From: Oribacterium sp. KHPX15
GTDB lineage: Bacteria > Bacillota > Clostridia > Lachnospirales > Lachnospiraceae
Assembly (NCBI RefSeq): GCF_900107835.1
Contig: NZ_FNRG01000019.1
Coordinates: forward strand, 1-64,000
Length of the DNA stretch: 64,000 nt
Direction of reading: 5' to 3'
The stretch's first letter is position 1. Each line of letters begins with the position of its first letter. The notes below the pieces were generated by a model that ran no database searches, had not been told where the DNA came from, and worked only from the letters and a program-made list of their open reading frames with translations. Positions 43,867-52,995 of this stretch are shown here, piece by piece. The position numbers were made by a program, and so were the translations under genes.

Positions 43867-43975
43867 TCTTTTTCTGCTTTTCAGGAATCAGGCAGCGAAG
43901 TTTTTCCTGCCCGCACGCAGGACACCCTGTCTATGAAACAGACACATTACTATCAGCGGCCCTGCAATGCAAAAA

Positions 43976-44005
43976 AAGAGAGTTATGGATCCCCACAACT
44001 CTCTT
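43976..44005 (-). terminator. Intrinsic terminator of the GGDEF gene
   Basis: AAGAGAGTT / AACTCTCTT stem; the minus strand continues with seven T residues. It follows the stop at 44016. Confidence 0.75.
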
Positions 44006-44015
44006 CATTAATCAT

Positions 44016-45200
44016 TCAGCCCGACATTGCCTGCTCCGGCATCATATTTGCATTGTCATTTCTGTTCTTATATTTATCCCTGTACATTGCCTCATCGGCA
44101 GCCTCTATAAAGCTGTCTATATCGCAATATTTCTTATCGTATTTTACATAACCGCAGGCAATGGATATGGGAATCTTCTTCAATCCGGGTCCAAAATTTC
44201 CCACCTTCCTCTTTATTGCCTTGACCAGGTTTTTAATGTCTCCTTCCGAGTCCATATTGATGATCAGTATGAACTCATCCCCACCATATCTTGCCAGGAA
44301 TGTCTTCCTCGGAACCTTGTCCAGAACAGCCTTTAAGGAATCTGCAACATAAGCCAGTACCTTGTCGCCTTCAACATGACCGTAATGATCGTTTATCTCC
44401 TTAAAATGGTTTACATCCATCATAATGGCATAAAGCCCGTTTCTTCCGTTTTTCATTCGATCTTCCAGGTATCTGAGCAGCCTTGATCTGTTGTTAAGAC
44501 CGGTAAGATGATCCTTATAGATCATCATTTCCTGCTTGTTGAAAAAGATCATCAGGAGCATAAGCATTGTCGCTGCAGGTACGAAACATCCGGACGTATA
44601 AAGCTCAGCAACAGCCGCTATAAAAGGAAGAACCGGATACAGCGCTATACTTGCAACCAGCTTTCTTTTATCGCTGTCATCATACTTTCTGGAACTGGTA
44701 AAACATGTAGATGACGCCAGCAAAGCCGTCATATATACTACTACTTTTTGGAACAAAGCCAGATCCCCGTTATGAAGCATGCCGCTGCCATCGATGTAAA
44801 AAAACATCCTTGTGAATGGCGAGTAGAGGGATAATGCTGTCAGCCCGGCAAAAGGCATTGCCCAGATAAGCACTCCCTTCTTGTCTTTCTCAAAGAATGG
44901 CTTCTCTGTTTTCATTATAAATGAGATCCAACTGTAAACAGACAGATATACCCCTATATCACATAAGGTCCTGGAAATAAGGATCAGATTGATCCCATTA
45001 AGAGTATGGGCTCCCATATCACTCAGGAGCCCCGTTACACAGTAAAAAATCGTCATAAAAATATGCGCTATGATAACCCTCGCGAAAGAAACATTAACCC
45101 TGTTGCTCTTACTGAGACCGGAAACGACCTTCATAAGGACAAGAGCCAATATGGTTACACACAGCACATTTAATTCTATAAATACTATATTGTCATTCAT
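44016..45200 (-). CDS. Membrane diguanylate cyclase (GGDEF), second copy
   Basis: A 394-residue protein with seven or so membrane helices in residues 1-225 and a GGDEF domain (about 226-385): DHLTGLNNR, DVNHFKEINDHYGH, RYGGDEF. The active site is complete and the RxxD inhibitory site is absent. The layout matches the 12575 gene, including the FYIDGSG motif in the membrane part (FYIDESG there), so both share a sensor type. AAGGAATAG precedes the ATG. Confidence 0.9.
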   Translation of the reverse strand: MNDNIVFIELNVLCVTILALVLMKVVSGLSKSNRVNVSFARVIIAHIFMTIFYCVTGLLSDMGAHTLNGINLILISRTLCDIGVYLSVYSWISFIMKTEKPFFEKDKKGVLIWAMPFAGLTALSLYSPFTRMFFYIDGSGMLHNGDLALFQKVVVYMTALLASSTCFTSSRKYDDSDKRKLVASIALYPVLPFIAAVAELYTSGCFVPAATMLMLLMIFFNKQEMMIYKDHLTGLNNRSRLLRYLEDRMKNGRNGLYAIMMDVNHFKEINDHYGHVEGDKVLAYVADSLKAVLDKVPRKTFLARYGGDEFILIINMDSEGDIKNLVKAIKRKVGNFGPGLKKIPISIACGYVKYDKKYCDIDSFIEAADEAMYRDKYKNRNDNANMMPEQAMSG

Positions 45201-45573
45201 TTTTACTATTCCTTAGTCAATCATCAGTTACTATAGGGCCGGCAATGAATCTCCCTCAGCTTACGAACCCCACAGATGGCAAAATAGCTGATAATTACAG
45301 CTTCCAAACTGTTGATAATGATTATATCGATTAATGGCCTCTATATATAACATATGTACGTAAACCTTAAAGTTTCCGTTTAGTATTGAAAGATTTTTAA
45401 ATAGTTTTATTACATAAATCAATAGTATCTGCATCAAATGTGGTAAAATACTTACATCGGGCATCTCATCCTGTGATTAAATCATGATTTATGCTTGTGC
45501 TGAGGCAGTGTGAGTTCACATCACGGAAAGAATGACGAAATACAAAATCATTAGTTTTATAAGGGGGATTATC
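45201..45573. other. Divergent intergenic region before the L,D-transpeptidase gene
   Basis: AT-rich; holds the promoters of the divergent GGDEF and transpeptidase genes, but I cannot assign hexamers with confidence. No gene is seen. Confidence 0.45.
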
Positions 45574-46419
45574 ATGATGAAAAAATCTATTCTTTTAGCA
45601 TCTGCTCTGTGTCTGATTCTTGCGGGCTGCGGAGCCAGTGAAATTCCGACTGCAGGCACTTCAGAAACCACTGCTGCAGAAACCAATGAAAAGACCACTG
45701 CTGTAGAAGATGGAAGCTCTGCTTCGGTTGCTCTGGATGCAAAGACCTCTGTTGAAATCCACGCATCCATCCAGAAAGAACAGGCTTCTCCTGAATGGGT
45801 AACGAACCTGCCTGCTGCAAAAGACGAGAATACAAAACAGCTTTTTGTTGTTGCCGGAATGGGCATGGATAAGACAACAGCCACTGTTTCAATGCATGAG
45901 AGAGATAAGGATGGAAACTGGGTACAGATTCTTTCAACTCCGGGTTTTGTAGGCCTTAACGGTCTCTGCCCTGATGAAGATCACAAGGAGGGCTGCGCAC
46001 AGACTCCTATTGGTACCTATCACTTCAACAAGGCCTTCGGTATTGCAGATGACCCTGGATGCCAGATTCCATATGTTAAGGTAACCGATGATACCTGGTG
46101 GTCAGGTGATGACCGCGAGGGTATGCATTATAATGAAATGGTTGATATAAAGGACTATCCTGACCTTGTTAAGGATAACAGCGAGCACATTACAGATTAT
46201 GAGTATCAGTACCAGTACTGCCTTAATATCAGCTTCAACGAAGAAGGTACTCCCGGAAGAGGCTCCGCTATATTCCTTCACTGTTTTGGACCTTTGAAGC
46301 CTTATACAGGCGGATGTGTTGCTCTTCCTGAAAATATCATGAAGCTTGTGATGCAGAGAGTAACTGAGGACTGTGTAGTTGTTATTGATACATTTGAGAA
46401 TTTGAACGGAAGCTTCTAA
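45574..46419 (+). CDS. L,D-transpeptidase (YkuD) lipoprotein
   Basis: A 281-residue lipoprotein that would cross-link peptidoglycan or attach proteins to it through a 3-3 linkage. The signal MMKKSILLASALCLIL ends in the lipobox LAGC, followed by a Thr/Glu/Ala-rich linker. The YkuD domain spans about 95-275; H236 in IFLHCFG and nucleophile C248 in TGGCVALP fit the family H...G-C pattern. GGGGG precedes the start at 45574; the next ATG is adjacent. Single gene with its own terminator. Confidence 0.85.
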   Translation: MMKKSILLASALCLILAGCGASEIPTAGTSETTAAETNEKTTAVEDGSSASVALDAKTSVEIHASIQKEQASPEWVTNLPAAKDENTKQLFVVAGMGMDKTTATVSMHERDKDGNWVQILSTPGFVGLNGLCPDEDHKEGCAQTPIGTYHFNKAFGIADDPGCQIPYVKVTDDTWWSGDDREGMHYNEMVDIKDYPDLVKDNSEHITDYEYQYQYCLNISFNEEGTPGRGSAIFLHCFGPLKPYTGGCVALPENIMKLVMQRVTEDCVVVIDTFENLNGSF

Positions 46420-46452
46420 TCATTTGAAGAAATTAGCCGCGAGAATCCAGTA

Positions 46453-46497
46453 CCACCGGGTACAGCTCTCTACCATGAGAACCGTCATCCCCGGTGG
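46453..46497 (+). terminator. Terminator of the L,D-transpeptidase gene
   Basis: CCACCGGG / CCCGGTGG stem with a 29-base interior containing CTCTC and GAGAACCGTC, followed by CTTTTTTAT. The interior resembles a decayed CCACCGGGGACGGTTCTC repeat. Confidence 0.75.
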
Positions 46498-46508
46498 CTT
46501 TTTTATAT

Positions 46509-47570
46509 TTATCTGTTTTCCGGAATAGTGATCATTCTTCCGATGTCGGAAGATGCCATGGCTGCAAAGATAACTCTCATTGATTTGAGAGCATCTGCTC
46601 CGGTACATCTGCATTTCCTTTCACCTTTAATTGACTCTATAAATTCGTCTATTACACCCGAATTCAAACTTTCACCGGTTCCGATGGTCTGATCGGCATT
46701 GGTCATCATTTTTTCAGTCGAAAGGAAATTCTGTCTTCCATCCTTTTTCTCCACGATAAGGCTGTATTCTCTGTCATCGTAGCATCTTATTGAACCTTCT
46801 GTTCCATGAATGACGATAGAATTATATTCCTGACCGTAATCTGTCCAGCTTGCGTGCATCGTTCCTGTTGCACCGTTTGCCAGTTTGTAGATACACCAGG
46901 CATTATCCTCAACGTCGATAAGAGATCCATTAGGGTATTTCTTGTCAAGCGTTGCCGTATGAGCATAAACCTCTGTAATATTCTCCCCTGTAAGGTAATG
47001 CACAAGATCCGTCTTATGGATACCAAGGTCTGCCAGAGCACCCATTCCGGCATCTGTCTTCTTAAAGAACCAGGTATCATCGGAGCCTGTCCATCTCTCA
47101 GGTCCCGAATGACCGAATTTAGTCTCGAAGGATACTATTCTTCCTATCTCACCTGCCTGTATCAGTTCTTTTGCCTTAACATGAGCGGATGAAAAACGCT
47201 GATTCTGTGCGATCATAAGAAGTTTTCCTGCTTTCTCTGCCTCTTCCACCATGGCGATACATTTATAGATCGTAACGTCCATCGGCTTTTCACAAAGTAC
47301 ATGCTTACCTGCCTGAAGGGCAAGTATTGCATCGTGGGCATGGCGTGCATTTGAAGTACATACGCTGACTGCATCCAGATCCATAGCCACAAGCTGCTCA
47401 ACGCTGTCACAAACCACACCGCCGTACTGCTTCTGAATTTCCTCTGCCTTACTTCTGGTCCTGTTATAAATTGCGGCTATTTCAACATCCTCACGGGCTG
47501 CATACTCAGGCAAATGTCTCCTCACAGAAATAGCCCCGCAGCCTATGATTCCAACTCTGATTTTTTTCAT
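46509..47570 (-). CDS. Gfo/Idh/MocA oxidoreductase
   Basis: A 353-residue NAD(P)-dependent sugar oxidoreductase. The Rossmann start VGIIGCGAIS binds the cofactor; EKP (CEKPM) holds the catalytic lysine region and DLGIHKTDLVHYL the second conserved motif, with His in the substrate site. Members oxidise or reduce sugars and inositols, some at C3. The ATG at 47570 has GGAGGGG seven bases upstream. It is the last gene of the RbsB-RbsA-RbsC-type import unit, so it probably acts on the sugar imported by that transporter. Confidence 0.85.
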   Translation of the reverse strand: MKKIRVGIIGCGAISVRRHLPEYAAREDVEIAAIYNRTRSKAEEIQKQYGGVVCDSVEQLVAMDLDAVSVCTSNARHAHDAILALQAGKHVLCEKPMDVTIYKCIAMVEEAEKAGKLLMIAQNQRFSSAHVKAKELIQAGEIGRIVSFETKFGHSGPERWTGSDDTWFFKKTDAGMGALADLGIHKTDLVHYLTGENITEVYAHTATLDKKYPNGSLIDVEDNAWCIYKLANGATGTMHASWTDYGQEYNSIVIHGTEGSIRCYDDREYSLIVEKKDGRQNFLSTEKMMTNADQTIGTGESLNSGVIDEFIESIKGERKCRCTGADALKSMRVIFAAMASSDIGRMITIPENR

Positions 47571-47593
47571 TATCAATCCCCTCCAGAATCAAC

Positions 47594-48637
47594 TCATTTT
47601 TTCAGTTTTTCTTTTATCTGAGGTGCTGCAATCTGAATAAGAATTACAACTATAAGGATAATTCCCTTTATTGCATTGTTGATAAGTGAATCCATCTTTA
47701 ACGCAATGATTATCTTATCGATAACAGTATAGGAAAGTGATCCGAAAAGTACTCCCAGCATTCTGCCGCGTCCGCCGCTCATTGCTATACCGCCGAGGAC
47801 TACTGCTGCAATTGCGTACATCTCATAGCTTGAACCTGTTGTTGCAGGATCTGAAGATGCATTCATGCAGATCCAGAGATAAGCTGCTATACCTACCATT
47901 GCACCCATGATCACGAAAACAGACATCTTGACTGCCTTAACGTTGATACCTGTCATGAAAGCTCCCTTTTCACTTGAACCGGTAGCATAAATCTTCTTGC
48001 CGTATTTTGTATCTTCAAGAATATATACAAAGATAACAGTGAAGATTATAAGGAGAATTCCTACGATAGGTATGGTAGCGAGCTTGTTGTTTCCGATGGC
48101 ATACATGATGTCATAGCCGCTGAATTTATTGGACATTCTGTAAACGGAAGAGCCTCCTCCTATAAGCGCTTTTGGAATGTGCTGACAGAAGTACTGTGAG
48201 AATGATCTGTAGATAAGCATTGTAGCCAGAGTCACAATGAAGGATGGCATCTTAACCACTCCCACAAGAAGACCGTTTATAAATCCGAGAGCCGCACCGA
48301 AAGCAACCGAGAAAATTGCCGTTAAAAACAGATTTCCTGATGTGGCATTGAAGATTACCACCGAGAATCCGCTTACAAGTGCCAGTGTAGAACCTGCCGA
48401 AAGGTCTATCTCACCGGTGAGGCATACCATTCCCATTCCCAGTGAAACTATACCGATGACCGCTGAATGCCTCAGGATATTCATGGTGGCGCTCCAGGTC
48501 ATCACACTGCTGCTCACCGCATATACTATGAAGATAATAAAAAATACAAATATGAAACTGTAATTGTGCCATATACTGCCCAGCACATTTTTCTTTTTTT
48601 TGCTCTTTTCCATCGCTATGTTCATTGCTATATCCAT
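47594..48637 (-). CDS. Sugar ABC transporter permease, RbsC type
   Basis: A 347-residue permease of the CUT2 family, with eight to ten membrane helices and the family signature GEIDLSAGSTLAL. The stop of the ATPase gene overlaps a GTG (GTGA); that GTG is directly behind GGAGG, so the ATG three codons later at 48637 is the likelier start. It forms the channel of the ribose/galactose-type importer. Confidence 0.88.
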   Translation of the reverse strand: MDIAMNIAMEKSKKKKNVLGSIWHNYSFIFVFFIIFIVYAVSSSVMTWSATMNILRHSAVIGIVSLGMGMVCLTGEIDLSAGSTLALVSGFSVVIFNATSGNLFLTAIFSVAFGAALGFINGLLVGVVKMPSFIVTLATMLIYRSFSQYFCQHIPKALIGGGSSVYRMSNKFSGYDIMYAIGNNKLATIPIVGILLIIFTVIFVYILEDTKYGKKIYATGSSEKGAFMTGINVKAVKMSVFVIMGAMVGIAAYLWICMNASSDPATTGSSYEMYAIAAVVLGGIAMSGGRGRMLGVLFGSLSYTVIDKIIIALKMDSLINNAIKGIILIVVILIQIAAPQIKEKLKK

Positions 48638-48642
48638 CTCTT

Positions 48643-50130
48643 TCACGCCTCCACAGAATTGGTAGAATACATCATGACTGTGTGCTCTTCTATTTCATCA
48701 TGTGAAAGACTCTTGATTATCTCACCGTTATAGAAGATCAAAACTCTGTCCGCCACTTTTTGCAGCTCGGGAATTTCCAGGGTGTTTACAAGTATCGTCT
48801 TCCCCGATTCTGAGAGCTTCAATATCAGTTTATATATTTCTTCCTTCGCACCCACATCGATCCCCTGTGTAGGATTATCGAAAAGAAGAATGTCGGCACC
48901 GGTATTCAGCCATCTTGCTATAAATACCTTCTGCTGATTTCCTCCGCTCAGGGAAAGAATTCCGTCATCCGCCGACTCGGCCTTGATATTGAGCTGCTGT
49001 TTATAATTTTGATAGTTATCTTTCTCTTTTTTCTTATCTATGTTGAAATGCACTGCCGAAAGCACCTGCTCGGCAAGATACATGTTTTCCGCGATCGTCA
49101 TGTCAGGAATTACGGAATTTTCCTTACGATTTGCCGGGAGGAGTCCGATTCCCGCTCTCATTGCTTTATGTGTATCTATTTCAGAAAACTTCTTTCCAAA
49201 TACTTCAACCTCTCCGGAACTTATTGGGTTGGCTCCGAAAAGACTCTGTAAAAGTTCACTGCTGCCTGAACCCTGAAGTCCCGTAAGTCCCAGGATCTCA
49301 CCCTTCTTCACGGACATGGAGATGTTACTGAAACCTTTTCCGCTTACCTTATCAAGCTTCAGCACTTCCTCCCCGGTCTCTCTTTTACGGTAAATGTCTC
49401 CGTTATCCGAAGCATGCCCCACCATCAGTTTTGTTACTTCCTGAGGTGTGGTATCAGCAATCTTCCCGCTGCCAACATATTCACCGTTTCTGAAAACCGT
49501 GTATGAATCACAGTACTCGAAGATTTCGGGCATCTTATGGGAAATAAATATAAAAGATATCCCCTTCTTTTTTAACTCTTTTACTATCCCGAAAAGATGC
49601 TCTACTTCTTCATTGGTGAGAGAAGTTGTGGGTTCATCAAGGATCAGAAGTTTCGCGTCAAAGAAAAGCGCTTTGCTTATCTCCAGCAGCTGTTTCTCAC
49701 CCATCTTCAGATTATCCACAAGCTCCTCAGGGTCAATGCTTACCCCTAACTCTTTAAAGAGCTTTTCGGAATTCCTGATCATTTCTTTTTTTCTCAGTTT
49801 TCCGAACGCATTGGTAAGCTCTTTATTTATATATATATTTTCAAATACTCTCAGATCATTAAAAAGATTGAGTTCCTGGTGTACAAATGCTATACCGGTT
49901 TCCTCACTCTTTTTAATGGTTATATTCTTTAATTCCTGACCATCGAAAGTAATCGAACCCCCGTCCGAATCTATAGTTCCGGTCAGGATATTCATCAGCG
50001 TTGACTTACCGGCTCCGTTTTCACCGAGAAGGGCGTGGATTTCGCCCTTTTCCACAGTAAGATCCACGCCTTTCAAAACCGGTACGCCGCTGAAGGACTT
50101 TTTAATATTTTTCATTTCCAGAAGCGACAT
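48643..50130 (-). CDS. Sugar ABC transporter ATPase, RbsA/MglA type
   Basis: A 495-residue protein with two ABC domains. First: Walker A GENGAGKST, signature LKMGEKQLLE, Walker B LLILDEPTTSL. Second: a degenerate Walker A (GLQGSGSSELL), signature LSGGNQQKV and ILLFDNPTQGIDVG, as usual in the CUT2 family. GGGGGAAAAGG precedes the ATG. It powers the RbsC-type permease. Confidence 0.92.
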   Translation of the reverse strand: MSLLEMKNIKKSFSGVPVLKGVDLTVEKGEIHALLGENGAGKSTLMNILTGTIDSDGGSITFDGQELKNITIKKSEETGIAFVHQELNLFNDLRVFENIYINKELTNAFGKLRKKEMIRNSEKLFKELGVSIDPEELVDNLKMGEKQLLEISKALFFDAKLLILDEPTTSLTNEEVEHLFGIVKELKKKGISFIFISHKMPEIFEYCDSYTVFRNGEYVGSGKIADTTPQEVTKLMVGHASDNGDIYRKRETGEEVLKLDKVSGKGFSNISMSVKKGEILGLTGLQGSGSSELLQSLFGANPISSGEVEVFGKKFSEIDTHKAMRAGIGLLPANRKENSVIPDMTIAENMYLAEQVLSAVHFNIDKKKEKDNYQNYKQQLNIKAESADDGILSLSGGNQQKVFIARWLNTGADILLFDNPTQGIDVGAKEEIYKLILKLSESGKTILVNTLEIPELQKVADRVLIFYNGEIIKSLSHDEIEEHTVMMYSTNSVEA

Positions 50131-50179
50131 GCCTTTTCCCCCAAAAATTTATTAACACTGTTGTATCAGCAGTAATATT

Positions 50180-50236
50180 TGACATACAGATGTCATTCCA
50201 ATCGGCTTTTCATTTATTTCTGACATACAGATATCA
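50180..50236 (-). promoter_or_regulatory. Two 16-bp palindromes between the binding-protein and ATPase genes
   Basis: TGACATACAGATGTCA (50180-50195; perfect six-base arms) and TGACATACAGATATCA (50221-50236; one mismatch) are direct repeats spaced 41 bp, within the 125-bp gap. They may be operators for an internal promoter or short hairpins that reduce read-through. Confidence 0.5.
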
Positions 50237-50255
50237 ATCAGTTCGATTCACAATT

Positions 50256-51392
50256 TTAGTTGAATCCCTTGAATTCAGAAACATTATCTGCAGTTACATT
50301 CTTACACTCGATAACGTGGTCCTGGGTAACTTCCTTGCCGTCAAGATAATCAACCATATCTGCGATCGCAGTCTGAATCATGCTTGGGCTGTAGGTTACT
50401 GACATTAATCCGCCGAGCTGACCGTAGATATCACCGTAAGACTCACCTCTTAATACACCGTAAAACTCGTCAAGTCCGCCGCAGCCGGTGATAACAGGCT
50501 TGTTTCCAAGGAATGCTTCCTTCGCAGAATCCTCGATTCCGCCTCCGTTTAATGCTTCAAGGATACCCATTCCGAGCTCATCATCCTCTGCATAGATCCA
50601 CTTAATTGAAGTATTTGAGTTGTCTCCCATAAGTGTTTCAAAAGAAGCCTTTGTATCAGAACGGCTCCAGTTCATGGCACCTGAATATGTAATGCTGCTG
50701 TTTACCTGATCCTCTGTCCACTTTGCATCATCAGCAATCTTCTGACCGTCAAATTCAAGCTCACCTGTAAGGTACTCTGTAAAGCCCTGATTACGAAGTG
50801 TTGTAACTGATGAAGTATCTCCTTCGTAAACGTAAACCTTATCGCCAGGCTTAAGACCAAGTGATACGAAATATGCTGCAGAACCTGCACCGATGCCTTC
50901 ATTATCGCCCTTAACATTGGCAACTGCACTGTCCTGAACTCCGTCGATGATTCTGTCAAATGCAACATATGGGACACCTGCGTCTACCAGTTCCTGGATA
51001 GCAGACTGTACTGTATCATCGATAGGCTGGATAACTACTGCGATGTCCTTCTCTCCCTTGGCGATGATGTCCTCAATCTGATTGATCTGATATGATGCAT
51101 CATCACAGGTGATAACTTCTGCGCTGTACTTGCCTTCGCTGTTGACTTCCTCAACCTTTTCTTTTGCAAATGTTGCAACCGAACCGGTCCAGCCATGATC
51201 CTCAGGTGCTGTCAGAACATAAATGTGTGTTGAAGCTGACTCTCCTGCAGCGGCTGTAGCCTCCGCTTTCTGATCTGCTGCGCCTGATGCTTCCGGTACT
51301 GCAGCTCCGGCATTGTCTGTGCTGCTGCCGCAGGCTGCAAGTGAAAGAGCCATAACTCCTGTTAATAATCCTGAAATTATTCTTTTCTTCAT
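50256..51392 (-). CDS. Sugar-binding lipoprotein, RbsB type
   Basis: A 378-residue periplasmic-binding-type lipoprotein. The signal MKKRIISGLLTGVMAL ends in lipobox LAAC; an alanine-rich linker follows, then the two-lobed Peripla_BP_4 domain (about 55-375). GGAGG precedes the ATG. First gene of the unit with ATPase, permease and oxidoreductase. The sugar is not determined; the neighbouring glycoside genes suggest a monosaccharide released from unusual glycosides. Confidence 0.88.
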   Translation of the reverse strand: MKKRIISGLLTGVMALSLAACGSSTDNAGAAVPEASGAADQKAEATAAAGESASTHIYVLTAPEDHGWTGSVATFAKEKVEEVNSEGKYSAEVITCDDASYQINQIEDIIAKGEKDIAVVIQPIDDTVQSAIQELVDAGVPYVAFDRIIDGVQDSAVANVKGDNEGIGAGSAAYFVSLGLKPGDKVYVYEGDTSSVTTLRNQGFTEYLTGELEFDGQKIADDAKWTEDQVNSSITYSGAMNWSRSDTKASFETLMGDNSNTSIKWIYAEDDELGMGILEALNGGGIEDSAKEAFLGNKPVITGCGGLDEFYGVLRGESYGDIYGQLGGLMSVTYSPSMIQTAIADMVDYLDGKEVTQDHVIECKNVTADNVSEFKGFN

Positions 51393-51547
51393 AACTATAT
51401 TTCCTCCTGTGTTAGAAAGTTCTGTTTTGTTTGTATGCTAATGATATCTCAATGCACTTTTTTCCTCTTTTCATCGAAAACCAAATAAACATCATATTTT
51501 GCTTTTGATTTATTTAGCTAATGTCTTCTGCAATATATGTTGTTCAT

Positions 51548-51587
51548 TTGTTGCACTCCGTAATCCACTGGGGACGGATGCAACAAA
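51548..51587 (-). repeat. Hairpin with CCACTGGGGACGG
   Basis: TTGTTGCA and TGCAACAA arms enclose CCGTAATCCACTGGGGACGG, a member of the repeat family seen at 9607, 29000 and 46453. Confidence 0.5.
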
Positions 51588-51590
51588 AAA

Positions 51591-51617
51591 GTCGGAAAAC
51601 ATTCATCGTTTTCCGAC
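51591..51617 (-). terminator. Intrinsic terminator of the symporter-deglycosidase operon
   Basis: GTCGGAAAAC / GTTTTCCGAC stem; on the minus strand it is followed by TTTTTTG, just after the stop at 51626. Confidence 0.85.
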
Positions 51618-51625
51618 CTTATAAC

Positions 51626-52069
51626 TTATACAATCAATAATCTTCTCTCATTTACATGATGTCCGAACTCTGGCATGTATACCATGGGCTCCTTATCCGG
51701 ATCGAGACCGTCCTGAATGATTGGCGGCATATATGATGAGGTCCAGCAGAAGCCGTACTTCAGATCATGATAGCCCTGGGAAAGACCGCCTTCCTTCTTT
51801 ACCTTAAGCACTGCAGGCTTTGTTGTTGACCAGTGAGTCTGAAAATCTGATTTCATTTCATCATTTGTGAAATCTTCACCGTTGATATTCCATGTGATGA
51901 GATCCTTATCAAATCTCTCACCGTCTACGAAAAGTGTACCCGGGCGAAGCTGTGAAAGGAAAATCCCTCTGTAATACGGGAGCTTCACTTTAAGCTGAAA
52001 GCCTGTAACATTACCCTTTTCATCTTTAATATTTCTAAATCCAACTGACTGGATAACCTGTTTTTCCAT
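51626..52069 (-). CDS. DUF6379 protein, C-glycoside deglycosidase beta subunit
   Basis: A 147-residue protein that matches, by sequence character and genomic neighbour, the small beta subunit (DUF6379) of C-glycoside deglycosidases such as DgpC and DfgB-type enzymes. Visible segments include LPYYRGIFLSQL, LFVDGERFD, the tryptophan-bearing WNINGE, and a terminal EFGHHVNERRL. In known enzymes this beta-sandwich subunit binds the TIM-barrel alpha subunit and completes the active site. Its gene is 29 bases after the alpha gene, with GGAGG in front, and is followed by a terminator. It is the most specific marker of the locus. Confidence 0.8.
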   Translation of the reverse strand: MEKQVIQSVGFRNIKDEKGNVTGFQLKVKLPYYRGIFLSQLRPGTLFVDGERFDKDLITWNINGEDFTNDEMKSDFQTHWSTTKPAVLKVKKEGGLSQGYHDLKYGFCWTSSYMPPIIQDGLDPDKEPMVYMPEFGHHVNERRLLIV

Positions 52070-52098
52070 TTATTATCTAACCTCCTTTAAAAAATCTT

Positions 52099-52971
52099 TT
52101 AATCTCCAAGCAGATTCTTAAGAAGAATGTGATGCTTACGAAGAGTCTGTCCTACTTCGTAGCCGTCATCATACTTATCAGCACCTTCATACTCGCTTAA
52201 CAGATAGCCCTCATATCCGTTATCCTGCATAACCTTGATGATCTCAGGATATGGGATTGTTGTCTCCTGGAAATCATCGCTCATGTTGATGAATTTTGCA
52301 TGGCAGCAATAAATATATGGAAGCAGCGGAATAATGTCTTCAGGCTTGTTTGGTGTGTAATTGGGGTCAACCCACTCGCCTTCCTTGAATTCTGTACGGA
52401 ATACAGAGAAGTCAATGTTGAGGCCGAAATTCTTTGTGCCTGTCTCCTTAATGAAGTCAACGAAATCAGAAACAAGCTTGCCCTTAAGGTTAGATGGTGT
52501 GTGTATCTCAGGGCACATCTGTATGCCAAGCTCCTCTGCCAGAGGAAGAGCGCCTTTTATGATCTCTCTCCAGTTAAGAACCGGCTCAAGAAGATCGTTG
52601 ATAACCGGCATCTTGGTTCTCATAACTGTGAAACCAAGTCTGTGGGCAAGACGGATATCTCTCTTAAGCATCTCAACAGCCTCTTCGGTTGTGAGATCTC
52701 TGTCACCGAGAACATGTGAGTCAATCCAGTTACCGTACTCCACAGGAACAATCTCATACTTATCGCAAAGTCTGTGCCAGTTCTCTACCCATTCGTCTGT
52801 GGGATACGGATAGTTCTCTATATGGGTGTTTGCAAGAATCTCTATTCCGTGTGCACCCATATCACGTAAATCTTCAAAACAGTCTTCCAGTGTCTTTGAA
52901 AGTCCGAACTCTGCTGAGTAGCTGTATAAAGCGACTCCTCTCTTTGGACCTTTTCTATCATACTTATACAT
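52099..52971 (-). CDS. TIM-barrel C-glycoside deglycosidase alpha subunit (sugar isomerase/epimerase fold)
   Basis: A 290-residue xylose-isomerase-like TIM barrel. The metal ligands expected for the fold are E155 (CPEIHTP), D187 (NIDFS), H224 (CCHAKF) and E260 (SEYEG). With the DUF6379 subunit next door, it is inferred to be the catalytic alpha subunit that breaks the C-C (or O-) bond between aglycone and a 3-oxo sugar. General annotation would be sugar phosphate isomerase/epimerase. GGAG lies about six bases before the ATG. Confidence 0.78.
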   Translation of the reverse strand: MYKYDRKGPKRGVALYSYSAEFGLSKTLEDCFEDLRDMGAHGIEILANTHIENYPYPTDEWVENWHRLCDKYEIVPVEYGNWIDSHVLGDRDLTTEEAVEMLKRDIRLAHRLGFTVMRTKMPVINDLLEPVLNWREIIKGALPLAEELGIQMCPEIHTPSNLKGKLVSDFVDFIKETGTKNFGLNIDFSVFRTEFKEGEWVDPNYTPNKPEDIIPLLPYIYCCHAKFINMSDDFQETTIPYPEIIKVMQDNGYEGYLLSEYEGADKYDDGYEVGQTLRKHHILLKNLLGD

Positions 52972-52995
52972 CGTTTTTCTCCTTTTTTTTTAAAT

